Origin: Bradyrhizobium mercantei
GTDB lineage: Bacteria > Pseudomonadota > Alphaproteobacteria > Rhizobiales > Xanthobacteraceae
Length of the DNA stretch: 64,000 bases
Direction of reading: 5' to 3'
Assembly (NCBI RefSeq): GCF_001982635.1
Contig: NZ_MKFI01000006.1
Location: forward strand, 26,653 to 90,652
Position numbers and translations under genes: made by a program. The notes beneath the pieces were generated by a model. It saw only the letters and a program-made list of their open reading frames with translations, made no database searches and was not told where the DNA came from. Below are positions 45,114 to 53,382 of this stretch, piece by piece (position 1 is the stretch's first letter; the number at the start of each line of letters is the position of its first letter).

Positions 45114-45611
45114 GGCGTTCACTGCCGGTTTGAGGCCGACAATTGCCGCGCGCATTGACGCCAGCGCAGCAACGGCCAGCTTCGGAAAACAAAACGGCCG
45201 CCTTTGCGGGCGGCACGTGGGCAACATTCTATGCTGCGGCGGCACCGTGTCAATCGCCAGGAGCCGCCCTTTTGCCGGCCTTTCTGCAATGCGCAGCGAG
45301 CGCAATCCGGAGCATTCCGGTGCGGTGGAAAAGCCTCATTGCAATGCTTAACTGTGTGGGAACATGTGGACGCACGGCCGCGGACTCTTGCGCCAGAGTC
45401 ACGCCATATTGTAGCGTTTGGCCTGTCGGGTACGACATCTCGTGCGGCAGTACTGGACCCTCTAAGTAGCCTTCGTGTCTCGCGTAAACGTTCGGGCGCA
45501 ACACCGCGCCCGGCGAGGGCTAAGGGATTCTGGCCGCAGGGATATTTGTCCAGATTTGGCTCGCAGCGCCGCTCCAATGACTGGCCGGCGCCATGCGAAA
45601 GGAAGAATGCG
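45114..45611. other. 498-bp divergent region between argD and gcrA
   Basis: It carries the promoters of argD and gcrA. Three GANTC sites (CcrM methylation sequences) lie at 45383-45387, 45396-45400 and 45526-45530, upstream of gcrA. No ORF with coding character was recognised. Confidence 0.45.
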
Positions 45612-46124
45612 ATGACGGTATTGACCTGGTCCGACGATCGCGTCGAGCAGCTGAAGAAGCTCTGGGAGTCTGGCCTTTCGGCCAGCCAGATCGCAGCGGA
45701 ACTTGGCAATGTGACGCGAAACGCCGTGATCGGCAAAGTACACCGGCTCGGCCTATCCGGCCGCGCCAAGGCTCCCTCCACGGCTGCGCCGCGGCAGCGC
45801 AAGGCGCGTCCCGCCCAGCACATGATGCGGGTGGCGCGCCCGGTCTCGCGCGGCAACACCGCGCTCGCGCACGCCTTCGAGGTCGAGATGGAGCCCGATC
45901 CGATCTCGTACGACAACGTCGTGCCGATGAGCCAGCGGCTATCGCTGCTCGAGCTCAACGAGGCCACCTGCCACTGGCCGGTCGGCGATCCCTCGAGCCC
46001 GGAATTCTTCTTCTGCGGCGGCAAGGCGCTCGCCGGCCTACCCTATTGCGCGCATCACTCGCGCGTCGCCTACCAGCCCGCCGCCGATCGCCGCCGGCCG
46101 TCGGCGAAGCCGCAGATCAAGTAG
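45612..46124 (+). CDS. gcrA: GcrA cell-cycle regulator
   Basis: 170 residues. It begins MTVLTWSDDRVEQLKKLWES, the signature of GcrA: a helix-turn-helix (GLSASQIAAELGNVTRNAVIGK) that recognises GANTC sites and contacts sigma-70, then a basic linker and the C-terminal Cys/His block CHWPVGDPSSPEFFFCGGKA...YCAHHSRVAYQP. GcrA acts with CcrM methylation to time transcription in alphaproteobacteria. The ATG at 45612 follows GGAAG. It is a monocistronic gene with a terminator at 46157. Confidence 0.97.
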   Translation: MTVLTWSDDRVEQLKKLWESGLSASQIAAELGNVTRNAVIGKVHRLGLSGRAKAPSTAAPRQRKARPAQHMMRVARPVSRGNTALAHAFEVEMEPDPISYDNVVPMSQRLSLLELNEATCHWPVGDPSSPEFFFCGGKALAGLPYCAHHSRVAYQPAADRRRPSAKPQIK

Positions 46125-46156
46125 CACTCGGGAAAACTAGCCTGGACTGCAAAAAC

Positions 46157-46184
46157 AAATCCCCGCGCAAGCGGGGATTTTTTT
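46157..46184 (+). terminator. Rho-independent terminator of gcrA
   Basis: AAATCCCCGC-GCAA-GCGGGGATTT plus TTTT, 33 bp after the stop. Confidence 0.9.
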
Positions 46185-46247
46185 GTGAGTGTGTGACGTC
46201 ACAAGAAGGTCGGATCGCAGCCCGGGGAGAAGCGAACATACGACGTA

Positions 46248-46313
46248 AGGTGAGCACGCATGTCGGGCTCCCTCCCCCGCAAGGGGGGAGGGAGCCAGAC
46301 AGTGTGCTCACCT
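46248..46313. repeat. Palindromic intergenic repeat, family C, copy 5 (short)
   Basis: Outer arms AGGTGAGCAC/GTGCTCACCT and inner GGCTCCCTCCCCCGC/GGGGGAGGGAGCC, a nested hairpin of 66 bp. The flank is shared with copy 1. Confidence 0.75.
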
Positions 46314-46381
46314 CACGCGATAACAAACCAATTCACGCCACCGCTCGCGGCGCTATGGATTGCTTTGCTATGACAACGGGT

Positions 46382-46410
46382 AAAAAGGCCCGCAGCCGTT
46401 ACGGCTGCGG
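46382..46410 (-). terminator. Terminator of the pho operon, overlapping the end of phoB
   Basis: On the minus strand the stem CCGCAGCCG-TAA-CGGCTGCGG includes the stop codon in its loop, followed by GCCTTTTTA. The stem is formed by the last codons of phoB. Confidence 0.8.
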
Positions 46411-47109
46411 CTCGGCCTTCGCAAACCGGTCGTCGAGCGCGTAGCCGGCGCCACGCACGGTGCGGATCGGATCCTGCTCGCGGCCCGGATTGAGCAGCTT
46501 GCGCAGGCGGCCGATATGCACGTCGACGGTGCGCTCATCGATGTAGATGTCGCGGCCCCAGACGCTGTCGAGCAGCTGCTCGCGGCTGAACACGCGGCCG
46601 GGATGCTCGAGGAAGAATTCGAGCAGGCGATACTCGGTCGGCCCGAGATCGATCGGGCGGCCCGAGCGCGCCACGCGGCGCTTCTCGCGGTCGAGCTCGA
46701 TGTCGCCATAGGTCAGCACGGTCGCAAGCCGTTCGGGGCTCGCGCGGCGCAGCAGGCCCTTCACCCGCGCCAGCAGCTCCGGCACCGAGAACGGTTTGAC
46801 GATGTAATCGTCGGCGCCGGTGGCAAGCCCGCGCACGCGCTCGCTCTCCTCACCGCGCGCGGTCAGCATGATGATCGGAAGCTGCTTGGTCTCGGGCCGT
46901 GCCCGCAGGCGGCGGCACAGCTCGATGCCGGACAGGCCCGGCAGCATCCAATCGAGCACCACGAGGTCGGGAACGCGCTCCTTCAGGCGGGTATCAGCAT
47001 CGTCGCCGCGCCCCACGGTTTCGACATCGTAGCCTTCGGCATCGAGGTTGTAGCGCAACAAAGTCGTCAGCGCTTCCTCGTCTTCGACTACCAGAATGCG
47101 TGCGCTCAT
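46399..47109 (-). CDS. phoB: Phosphate regulon response regulator
   Basis: 236 residues. Receiver domain 1-120 with phospho-acceptor Asp53 in VVLDWMLPG, and C-terminal OmpR/PhoB winged helix (residues about 130-228, RVFSREQLLDSVWGRDIYID, DVHIGRLRKLL). It activates Pho-box promoters under phosphate limitation. Last gene of pstS-C-A-B-phoU-phoB with phoR at the head. The terminator overlaps its stop. Confidence 0.97.
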   Translation of the reverse strand: MSARILVVEDEEALTTLLRYNLDAEGYDVETVGRGDDADTRLKERVPDLVVLDWMLPGLSGIELCRRLRARPETKQLPIIMLTARGEESERVRGLATGADDYIVKPFSVPELLARVKGLLRRASPERLATVLTYGDIELDREKRRVARSGRPIDLGPTEYRLLEFFLEHPGRVFSREQLLDSVWGRDIYIDERTVDVHIGRLRKLLNPGREQDPIRTVRGAGYALDDRFAKAEPQP

Positions 47110-47215
47110 CGGTCTAAGTTCTTTCTCTGTGGAGATCCGTTGCCCTGACGCAAACCGAAACGCCTACTTCCTTCAGCAAAGCCCCCCGCGCAAGCGACTT
47201 GCACGGATCATGCCC

Positions 47216-47935
47216 CTAGGTGGTGCCCGGCACCGTGGTGGCAAAAGTAGTCATGTCGCCCTTCGGGCGCTTGTCGGTGATCTGCTGGCCCTCGATCATG
47301 TAGAACACGGTCTCGGCGATGTTGGTCGCGTGATCGCCGATCCGCTCGATGTTCTTGGCGCAGAACATCAGATGGATGCAGAACGAGATGTTGCGCGGAT
47401 CCTCCATCATGTAGGTGAGGAGTTCGCGGAACAGCGAGGTGCAGATCGCATCGACTTCCTCGTCGCCCTTCCAGACGTTCATCGCCGCCGGCAGATCGTG
47501 CGCGGCATAGGCGTCGAGCACCGACTTGACCTGCGACAGCACGAGGTCGGTCATGTGCTCGAGGCCGCGGATCAGCTTCAGCGGCTGGAAATCGCTCTCC
47601 AGCGCCGCGACGCGCTTGCCCATGTTCTTGGCGAGGTCGCCGATCCGCTCGAGGTCGGTAGCGACGCGCATTGCGCTGACGATCTCGCGCAAGTCGATCG
47701 CCATCGGCTGGCGGCGGGCGATCGTCAGTACCGCGCGCTCTTCGATGACGCGCTGCAGATTGTCGATCTCGATGTCGGCGGCGACCACGCGCTTGCCGAG
47801 CGCGACGTCGCGACGGATCAGCGCATCGACCGACTCGGTAATCATCCGCTCGACGAGGCCGCCCATCTCGGCGACCAGGCGGGTCAACTCCTGCAGGTCG
47901 CTGTCGAATGCCTTGGCGGTATGTTCAGAAGCCAT
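47216..47935 (-). CDS. phoU: Phosphate transport regulator
   Basis: 239 residues, two three-helix bundle repeats. Family motifs are the metal-binding EIDNLQRVIEE and the second repeat ERIGDLAKNMGKR, and ERIGDHATNIAETV. PhoU signals between the Pst transporter and PhoR to repress the regulon when phosphate is plentiful. The start MASEHTAKAFDSDLQELT is the family N-terminus. It is 20 bp downstream of pstB. Confidence 0.96.
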   Translation of the reverse strand: MASEHTAKAFDSDLQELTRLVAEMGGLVERMITESVDALIRRDVALGKRVVAADIEIDNLQRVIEERAVLTIARRQPMAIDLREIVSAMRVATDLERIGDLAKNMGKRVAALESDFQPLKLIRGLEHMTDLVLSQVKSVLDAYAAHDLPAAMNVWKGDEEVDAICTSLFRELLTYMMEDPRNISFCIHLMFCAKNIERIGDHATNIAETVFYMIEGQQITDKRPKGDMTTFATTVPGTT

Positions 47936-47955
47936 CGCTTGTCTCCTCAGCCCGG

Positions 47956-48774
47956 TCAACCAAACCGGCCGGTGATGTAGTCCTGGGTGCGTCGATCGCT
48001 CGGCGAGGTGAAGATCTTGTTGGTGTCGTCGAACTCGATCAGTTCGCCGAGATACATGAAGGCTGTCTTGTCGGAGACGCGCGCCGCCTGCTGCATGTTG
48101 TGGGTGACGATCGCGATCGTGTAGTCCTCGGAGAGCTCCTGGATCAGCTCCTCGACCTTGGCGGTCGAGATCGGATCGAGCGCCGAGCACGGCTCGTCGA
48201 ACAGGATCACCTCGGGACGTACCGCCACGGTGCGCGCGATGCACAGGCGCTGCTGCTGGCCGCCCGAGAGCGACAGGCCGGAGGCGTTCAGCTTGTCCTT
48301 GACCTCGTTCCACAGCGCGCCGCCGCGCAGCGCCTTCTCGACCCGGTCGTCCATCTCGGACTTCGAGATCTTCTCGTAGAGACGGATGCCGAAGGCGATG
48401 TTCTCGTAGATCGTCATCGGGAACGGCGTCGGCTTCTGGAACACCATGCCGACCCGCGCGCGAAGCAGATTGAGGTCGAGCTTGGGATCGAGAATGTTGG
48501 TCTGGTCCAGCATCAGCTGGCCGACGGCGCGCTGGCCCGGGTAAAGGTCATACATCCGGTTGAAGATGCGCAGCAGGGTCGACTTGCCGCAGCCCGACGG
48601 GCCGATGAACGCCGTGACGCGATTGGTGCCGAGCGTCAGGTTGATGTTCTTCAGCGCGTGGTGCTCGCCGTAATAGAAGTTGAGGTTGCGCACCGTGACT
48701 TTCGGCGGCGCTTCGGGAAGCGGAACCTGGGGAATGTGGCCCGCGGCAGTCGTGGAGACGGAAAGCTCGGTCAT
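47956..48774 (-). CDS. pstB: Phosphate ABC transporter ATPase
   Basis: 272 residues. Walker A GPSGCGKST, Q-loop FQKPTPFP, signature LSGGQQQR, Walker B ILFDEPCSALD and switch His THNM are all intact. It energises high-affinity phosphate uptake with PstA and PstC. The ATG overlaps the pstA stop by four bases (ATGA). It has a 30-residue N-terminal extension, common in this group. Confidence 0.97.
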   Translation of the reverse strand: MTELSVSTTAAGHIPQVPLPEAPPKVTVRNLNFYYGEHHALKNINLTLGTNRVTAFIGPSGCGKSTLLRIFNRMYDLYPGQRAVGQLMLDQTNILDPKLDLNLLRARVGMVFQKPTPFPMTIYENIAFGIRLYEKISKSEMDDRVEKALRGGALWNEVKDKLNASGLSLSGGQQQRLCIARTVAVRPEVILFDEPCSALDPISTAKVEELIQELSEDYTIAIVTHNMQQAARVSDKTAFMYLGELIEFDDTNKIFTSPSDRRTQDYITGRFG

Positions 48775-49616
48775 TTTGCGGCCCTTTCGGCACCAAGGAT
48801 ACGCGCGCCGATATTCAGCGCGAGCACAGTGAATGTGATGAGCAGTGCGCCGCTCCACGCCAGTTCTTTCCAGTAGGCGTAGGGGCTCTGCACGAAGTTG
48901 TTGATGGTCACCGGCAGGTTGGCCATCGTCTTGGTCAAATCCCAGCTGAAGAACTGGTTCGACAGCGCGGTGAACAGCAGCGGCGCGGTTTCGCCGGCGA
49001 CACGCGCGGTCGCCAGCAGCACGCCGGTGATCAGACCCGACCGGGCCGCACGATAAGCGATCCGCTTGATCACCAGCGAACGCGGCAGGCCGAGCGCCGA
49101 GGCCGCCTCGCGCAGCGGATTGGGCACCAGGAGCAGCATGTCCTCGGTGGTGCGCAGCACGACCGGGATCACGATCACGGCGAGCGCCAGCGCACCGGCG
49201 ATCGCCGAGAAGCCGCGCATCGGCACCACGACCGCGCCATAGATGAACAGGCCGATGATGATCGAGGGCGCGCTGAGCAGGATGTCGTTGATGAAACGGA
49301 TCACCGAGGTCAGCTTGTCGTGCTTGCCGTACTCGGCGAGGTAGGTGCCGGCGAACAGGCCGAGCGGCGCGCCGATGCCGACGCCGATCACGGTCATGAT
49401 CACCGAGCCGACGATGGCGTTGAGCAGACCGCCTTCGGTCGAGCCCGGCGGCGGCGTGTTCTGGGTGAACAGCTGCACGCTGAGGCCGGCAAGGCCGTTG
49501 TAGAGCAGCGTGAACAGGATCAGCGCCAGCCAGGTGACGCCGAACAGCGCGGCGCCGACGCAAAGTGCGCGGATGACGATGTCGCTGCGGCGGCGGGATT
49601 TGTAGATCGGGTTCAT
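48771..49616 (-). CDS. pstA: Phosphate ABC transporter permease
   Basis: 281 residues, six helices. The ABC permease loop is GLPRSLVIKRIAYRAARSGL, in the fourth cytoplasmic region, and GETAPLLFTAL follows. The start MNPIYKSRRRSDIV is the ATG 4 bp after the pstC stop, and its own stop overlaps pstB. It forms the channel with PstC. Confidence 0.96.
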   Translation of the reverse strand: MNPIYKSRRRSDIVIRALCVGAALFGVTWLALILFTLLYNGLAGLSVQLFTQNTPPPGSTEGGLLNAIVGSVIMTVIGVGIGAPLGLFAGTYLAEYGKHDKLTSVIRFINDILLSAPSIIIGLFIYGAVVVPMRGFSAIAGALALAVIVIPVVLRTTEDMLLLVPNPLREAASALGLPRSLVIKRIAYRAARSGLITGVLLATARVAGETAPLLFTALSNQFFSWDLTKTMANLPVTINNFVQSPYAYWKELAWSGALLITFTVLALNIGARILGAERAAK

Positions 49617-49620
49617 GGCG

Positions 49621-50619
49621 TTACTTCCCCGCCTTCTTTTCAAGCCGCATCAGCATCAGCCGCGCGCCGGCGAGCACGAAGAAGGTCAGCACGAACAGCA
49701 GCAGGCCGAGCAGGATCAGGCCGGACTGGTGCAGGCCGTCGCTCTCGGCGAATTCGGAAGCGATCGCCGCGGAGATCGTGGTGCCCGGCGCGAAGATCGA
49801 CGACGAGATGCGGAACGAGTTGCCGATGATGAAGGTCACCGCCATCGTCTCGCCGAGCGCGCGGCCGAGCGCCAGCATGACGCCGCCGATCACGCCGACG
49901 CGGGTGTAGGGGATCACGACGCTGCGAACGACTTCCCAGGTGGTGCAGCCCATGCCGTAGGCGGCTTCCTTGAGCACCGGAGGCACGGTCTTGAACACGT
50001 CGACCGAGATCGCGGTGATGAACGGCAGCACCATGATCGCGAGGATCAGCGCGGCGTTGAACAGGCTGAGATAGGACGGCGGGCCGGCGAACACCGCGCC
50101 CAGCACCGGGACGCCTTCGAAGATCCGGATCATGAAGGGCTGGAACGTGTTGGCCAGGAACGGCCCCAGCACGAAGAAGCCCCACATGCCGTAGATGATC
50201 GAGGGAATGCCGGCGAGCAGCTCGATGGCGATGCCGATCGGGCGGCGCAGCATTTGCGGGCAGAGCTCGGTGAGGAACACGGCGATGCCGATGCCGACCG
50301 GAATGGCGATCAGCATCGCGATGATGGAGGTGATCAGCGTGCCGTAGATCGGGCCGAGCGCACCGAGCACCGGCGGATCGGCCGAGGGCGCCCAGCGCTG
50401 CGTCCAGAGGAAGGCGAAACCGTATTCCTTCATCGCCGGCCAGGCGCCGACGATCAGCGACAGGATGATGCCGCCGAGGATCAACAGAACCGAGATCGCC
50501 GAGATGCGGGTGATCCAGTAGAAGGTGAGATCACCGAGCCTGAAGGCGCTGAGGGCCTTTGCGCGATCGTAAGGTCCCGCGGCTTCCATTACATCGCCCT
50601 GAACAGCCATGTCTGCCAC
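49621..50619 (-). CDS. pstC: Phosphate ABC transporter permease
   Basis: 332 residues, six helices plus an N-terminal cytoplasmic tail. Permease signature: GMGCTTWEVVRSVVIPYTRVG, LGRALGETMAVTFIIGN. The GTG at 50619 has GAGGGG six bases upstream and was preferred to an ATG three codons later (50610) and a GTG at 50652. The residues GVPVLGAVFAGPPSYLS between helices 3 and 4 are a typical insert. It is the partner of PstA. Confidence 0.95.
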   Translation of the reverse strand: MADMAVQGDVMEAAGPYDRAKALSAFRLGDLTFYWITRISAISVLLILGGIILSLIVGAWPAMKEYGFAFLWTQRWAPSADPPVLGALGPIYGTLITSIIAMLIAIPVGIGIAVFLTELCPQMLRRPIGIAIELLAGIPSIIYGMWGFFVLGPFLANTFQPFMIRIFEGVPVLGAVFAGPPSYLSLFNAALILAIMVLPFITAISVDVFKTVPPVLKEAAYGMGCTTWEVVRSVVIPYTRVGVIGGVMLALGRALGETMAVTFIIGNSFRISSSIFAPGTTISAAIASEFAESDGLHQSGLILLGLLLFVLTFFVLAGARLMLMRLEKKAGK

Positions 50620-50790
50620 GCCTATCCCCTCTTTTTTATTTGAAACCTGCACAAACCGCCACGCCCCGAAGCGATCTTTACGGACGCATGAGGCCGGGCG
50701 TCGTTCCGGCTTGCGCCTCCGAAGGCGCGAACCCCGGGCCCCACCCGCGTTTGTGACCGCTGTGATGGAGCCCGGGTCTTAACCGCTCAA

Positions 50791-50817
50791 CCTGTGCCGC
50801 CTTGAAGGCGGCACAGG
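50791..50817. promoter_or_regulatory. Hairpin between pstS and pstC
   Basis: CCTGTGCCGCC-TTGAA-GGCGGCACAGG, 11-bp stem, 20 bp after the pstS stop on the minus strand and lacking a T-run. It could be a 3' stabiliser that raises pstS mRNA above the permease genes, as seen for binding-protein genes in other ABC operons. Confidence 0.5.
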
Positions 50818-50837
50818 CTGTGTTCAAACCGTCAGAC

Positions 50838-51848
50838 TTAGCTCTTGATGTCCGACGACCAGGTCTTCTCGATCAGCTTGACGACCGAGTCCGGCATCGG
50901 GATGTAGTCGAGCTCTTCGGCCGCCTTGTCGCCCTTCTCGAAGGCGTACTTGAAGAACTTGAGCGCTTCCTGCGAGGCCGCCTTGTCGGTCGAGTCCTTG
51001 TGCATCAGGATGAAGGTCGCGGCGGTGATCGGCCAGGAGGCTTCGCCCGGCTGGTCGGTCAGGATCACGTAGTAGCCGGGAGCCTTGGCCCAGTCGGCAT
51101 TCGAGGCAGCCGCCTGGAAGGCGCCGATGGTCGGCTGCACGGTCTTGCCGGCCTTGTTGACCAACGCGGTGTAGGTCAGCTTGTTCTGCTTGGCATAGGC
51201 ATACTCAACATAGCCGATCGCGTTCTTGGTCTGGCTGATGTTGCCGGCAACGCCTTCGTTGCCCTTGGCGCCGACGCCGACCGGCCACTCGACCGCGGTG
51301 CCGGAACCGACCTTGGACTTCCAGTCGGCATTCGACTTGGAGAGGTAGTCGGTGAAGTTGAAGGTGGTGCCCGAACCGTCCGAACGGCGCACGACGGTGA
51401 TCGCGTCGGCCGGCAGGGTCAGCTTCGGATTGAGCTTGGCGATCGCCGCGTCATTCCACTTGGTGATCTTGCCGAGATAGATGTCGCCGAGCACTTCGCC
51501 GGACAGCACGAGATCGCCCGACTTGACGCCTTCGACGTTCACGACCGGAACGATCGCGCCCATCACCATCGGCCACTGGACCAGGCCGTCCTTCTCGAGC
51601 TGCTCGGCCTTGAGCGGCGCGTCGGTGGCGCCGAAGGTCACGGTCTTGGCCTGGATCTGCTTGATGCCGGCGCCGGAACCGATCGACTGGTAGTTCAGAC
51701 CGTTGCCGGTCTCCTTCTTGTAGGCGTCAGCCCACTTCGAATAGATCGGGAACGGAAACGTCGCGCCCGCGCCGGTAATATCGGCAGCGAAGGCCGACGT
51801 CGAAGCGGCGACCATGCCGGCAGCGACGATTGCTTTGATGAAATTCAT
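50838..51848 (-). CDS. pstS: Phosphate-binding periplasmic protein
   Basis: 336 residues with a signal peptide (MNFIKAIVAAGMVAASTSAFA). The mature N-terminus AADITGAGATFPFPIYSKWA, the phosphate site with SIGSGAGIKQIQ and the SDGSGTTFNFTDYL block are conserved, as are the WP repeats. It delivers inorganic phosphate to PstC/A. The ATG at 51848 follows GGAGAC. Its promoter carries a perfect Pho box at 51947. It is followed by a strong hairpin. Confidence 0.97.
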   Translation of the reverse strand: MNFIKAIVAAGMVAASTSAFAADITGAGATFPFPIYSKWADAYKKETGNGLNYQSIGSGAGIKQIQAKTVTFGATDAPLKAEQLEKDGLVQWPMVMGAIVPVVNVEGVKSGDLVLSGEVLGDIYLGKITKWNDAAIAKLNPKLTLPADAITVVRRSDGSGTTFNFTDYLSKSNADWKSKVGSGTAVEWPVGVGAKGNEGVAGNISQTKNAIGYVEYAYAKQNKLTYTALVNKAGKTVQPTIGAFQAAASNADWAKAPGYYVILTDQPGEASWPITAATFILMHKDSTDKAASQEALKFFKYAFEKGDKAAEELDYIPMPDSVVKLIEKTWSSDIKS

Positions 51849-51946
51849 GGGGTCGTCTCCATCTTGTGAGCGAAGCGCCGAATGCGCCCGATCGCGCTCA
51901 CGCCGGTCCATCTAGGAGCGGTCGGTGCTGCTTTTACGAAGGTTGG

Positions 51947-51964
51947 ATGACAGTTGGATGACAG
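51947..51964 (-). promoter_or_regulatory. Pho box (PhoB operator)
   Basis: CTGTCATCCAACTGTCAT on the minus strand: two exact CTGTCAT repeats with a four-base spacer, the full consensus, 99 bp upstream of pstS. Located between phoR and pstS. Confidence 0.9.
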
Positions 51965-51984
51965 AGCTAAGCGACTGAAAATGC

Positions 51985-53298
51985 TTAGCTTTGGGTTGGC
52001 AGCGGGGTCTTCGGGCGGGGAAAACAGGCGGTAAAAGTCGCACCATTCTTCGGCACGCTCTCGATCAAGAGACGCCCGCGATGACGGTTAAGAATATGTT
52101 TCACCAAGGATAATCCGAGGCCTGTTCCGCCCTGGTTACGGCTGTCGCCGACATCCACCCGGTAGAAGCGCTCGGTCAGCCGCGGCAGGTGCTCAGGCGC
52201 GATGCCGGGGCCGAAATCCCGTACCAGGACACGGATTTCGGGGGTTCCCTCGCCCGATGCGCCCGGTGCGGTCTGATTGAGCGACACTATGACGCGGCCC
52301 CCGGAGGCGCCGTATTTGAGGGCATTCTCGATCAGGTTCTCGAACAGGCGGAGCAGTTCCTCGCGATCACCGGCGATCATGACCGGGGCCTGGGGCAGAT
52401 CGACGTCGATCTCGACCTGGCGCTCGCTGGCCAGGGCCTCGAGCCCGTCGGCCACCTGGCGGATGATCGGCACGATGTCGATCGAGGCCTCCGGCCGGAC
52501 ATGGGCCGACAGCTCGACCCGCGACAGCGACAGCAGGTCGTCGATCAGCCGCGCCATGCGGGTGGCCTGGGTGTGCATGATGCCGAGGAAGCGCTCGCGC
52601 GCCCGCGCGTCCTCGCGCGCCGGCCCCTGCAAGGTGTCGATGAAGCCGGACAGCGCGGCGAGCGGCGTGCGCAGCTCATGGCTGGCATTGGCGACGAAGT
52701 CGGCCCGCATCTCCTCGACCCGGCGCAGCGGCGTCAGGTCGTGGAACGTCATCAGCATGCACTTCTCGGTGCCGCCGAACTGGGTCGGCACCGGCACCGG
52801 CGTGATCACCAGTTCCATCCAGCGATCGACCGGGACGTGGTCGGTATAGGTGGCGCGGCGCGGCTCGGTGGTCGCGATCGCCTCGCGCAGCGCGGTGATG
52901 ATTTCGGGCGAACGCAGCGCAAATTGCGCCAATTCGTTCCTGCGCAGCGCCGGCGCGAGCTGCGCCGCGGCGGCATTGAGATGGATGACGCGGCCGGCGC
53001 GATCGAGCAGCACCGCCGGGTCCGGCATGCCGGCGACGACGGCGCTGACCGCTGCGGCCTCCACCGGATTGACGCCGCGGACATCCTCGCGCGAGGTCCC
53101 GGCATCATGCAGCCGCCATGGCACCAGCGCCGCGGCCGCGATGCAGACGAACACCGCACAGGCGCGCACCAGCGACAATTCGCCGAGCGCGACCACCACG
53201 CTCAAGGCCAGCGCAGCGGCGAGCAGGATCAGCGCGGAATGGCGCAGCCGGTCGGGCCAGGGCGAGAAAATGGATTGCGGCGTATCGTCAATTGCCAT
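51985..53298 (-). CDS. phoR: Phosphate regulon sensor histidine kinase
   Basis: 437 residues. Two hydrophobic segments about 22-62, PAS-like domain about 90-185, HisKA with His207 in NASHELRTPLAAL, HATPase with N box LIENALKYG, GPGIAPEHL and GTGLGLSLVK. Like other PhoR it lacks a large periplasmic domain and would respond through PstSCAB-PhoU. It lies upstream of the Pho box on the same strand, so it may have its own promoter. Confidence 0.96.
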   Translation of the reverse strand: MAIDDTPQSIFSPWPDRLRHSALILLAAALALSVVVALGELSLVRACAVFVCIAAAALVPWRLHDAGTSREDVRGVNPVEAAAVSAVVAGMPDPAVLLDRAGRVIHLNAAAAQLAPALRRNELAQFALRSPEIITALREAIATTEPRRATYTDHVPVDRWMELVITPVPVPTQFGGTEKCMLMTFHDLTPLRRVEEMRADFVANASHELRTPLAALSGFIDTLQGPAREDARARERFLGIMHTQATRMARLIDDLLSLSRVELSAHVRPEASIDIVPIIRQVADGLEALASERQVEIDVDLPQAPVMIAGDREELLRLFENLIENALKYGASGGRVIVSLNQTAPGASGEGTPEIRVLVRDFGPGIAPEHLPRLTERFYRVDVGDSRNQGGTGLGLSLVKHILNRHRGRLLIESVPKNGATFTACFPRPKTPLPTQS

Positions 53299-53382
53299 CG
53301 CGGCGGCTTTCTTCCCGTCGGTTCATGTCTCGCCCAGGCACGGTCACGTCGACCTTCCTTTGGGAGGCATCGGTCCGCGTCA

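Noticed and set aside
48775..49563. Long upstream extension of the pstB frame
   Set aside because: It overlaps pstA in another frame; the ATGA overlap with MTELSVSTT is the start.
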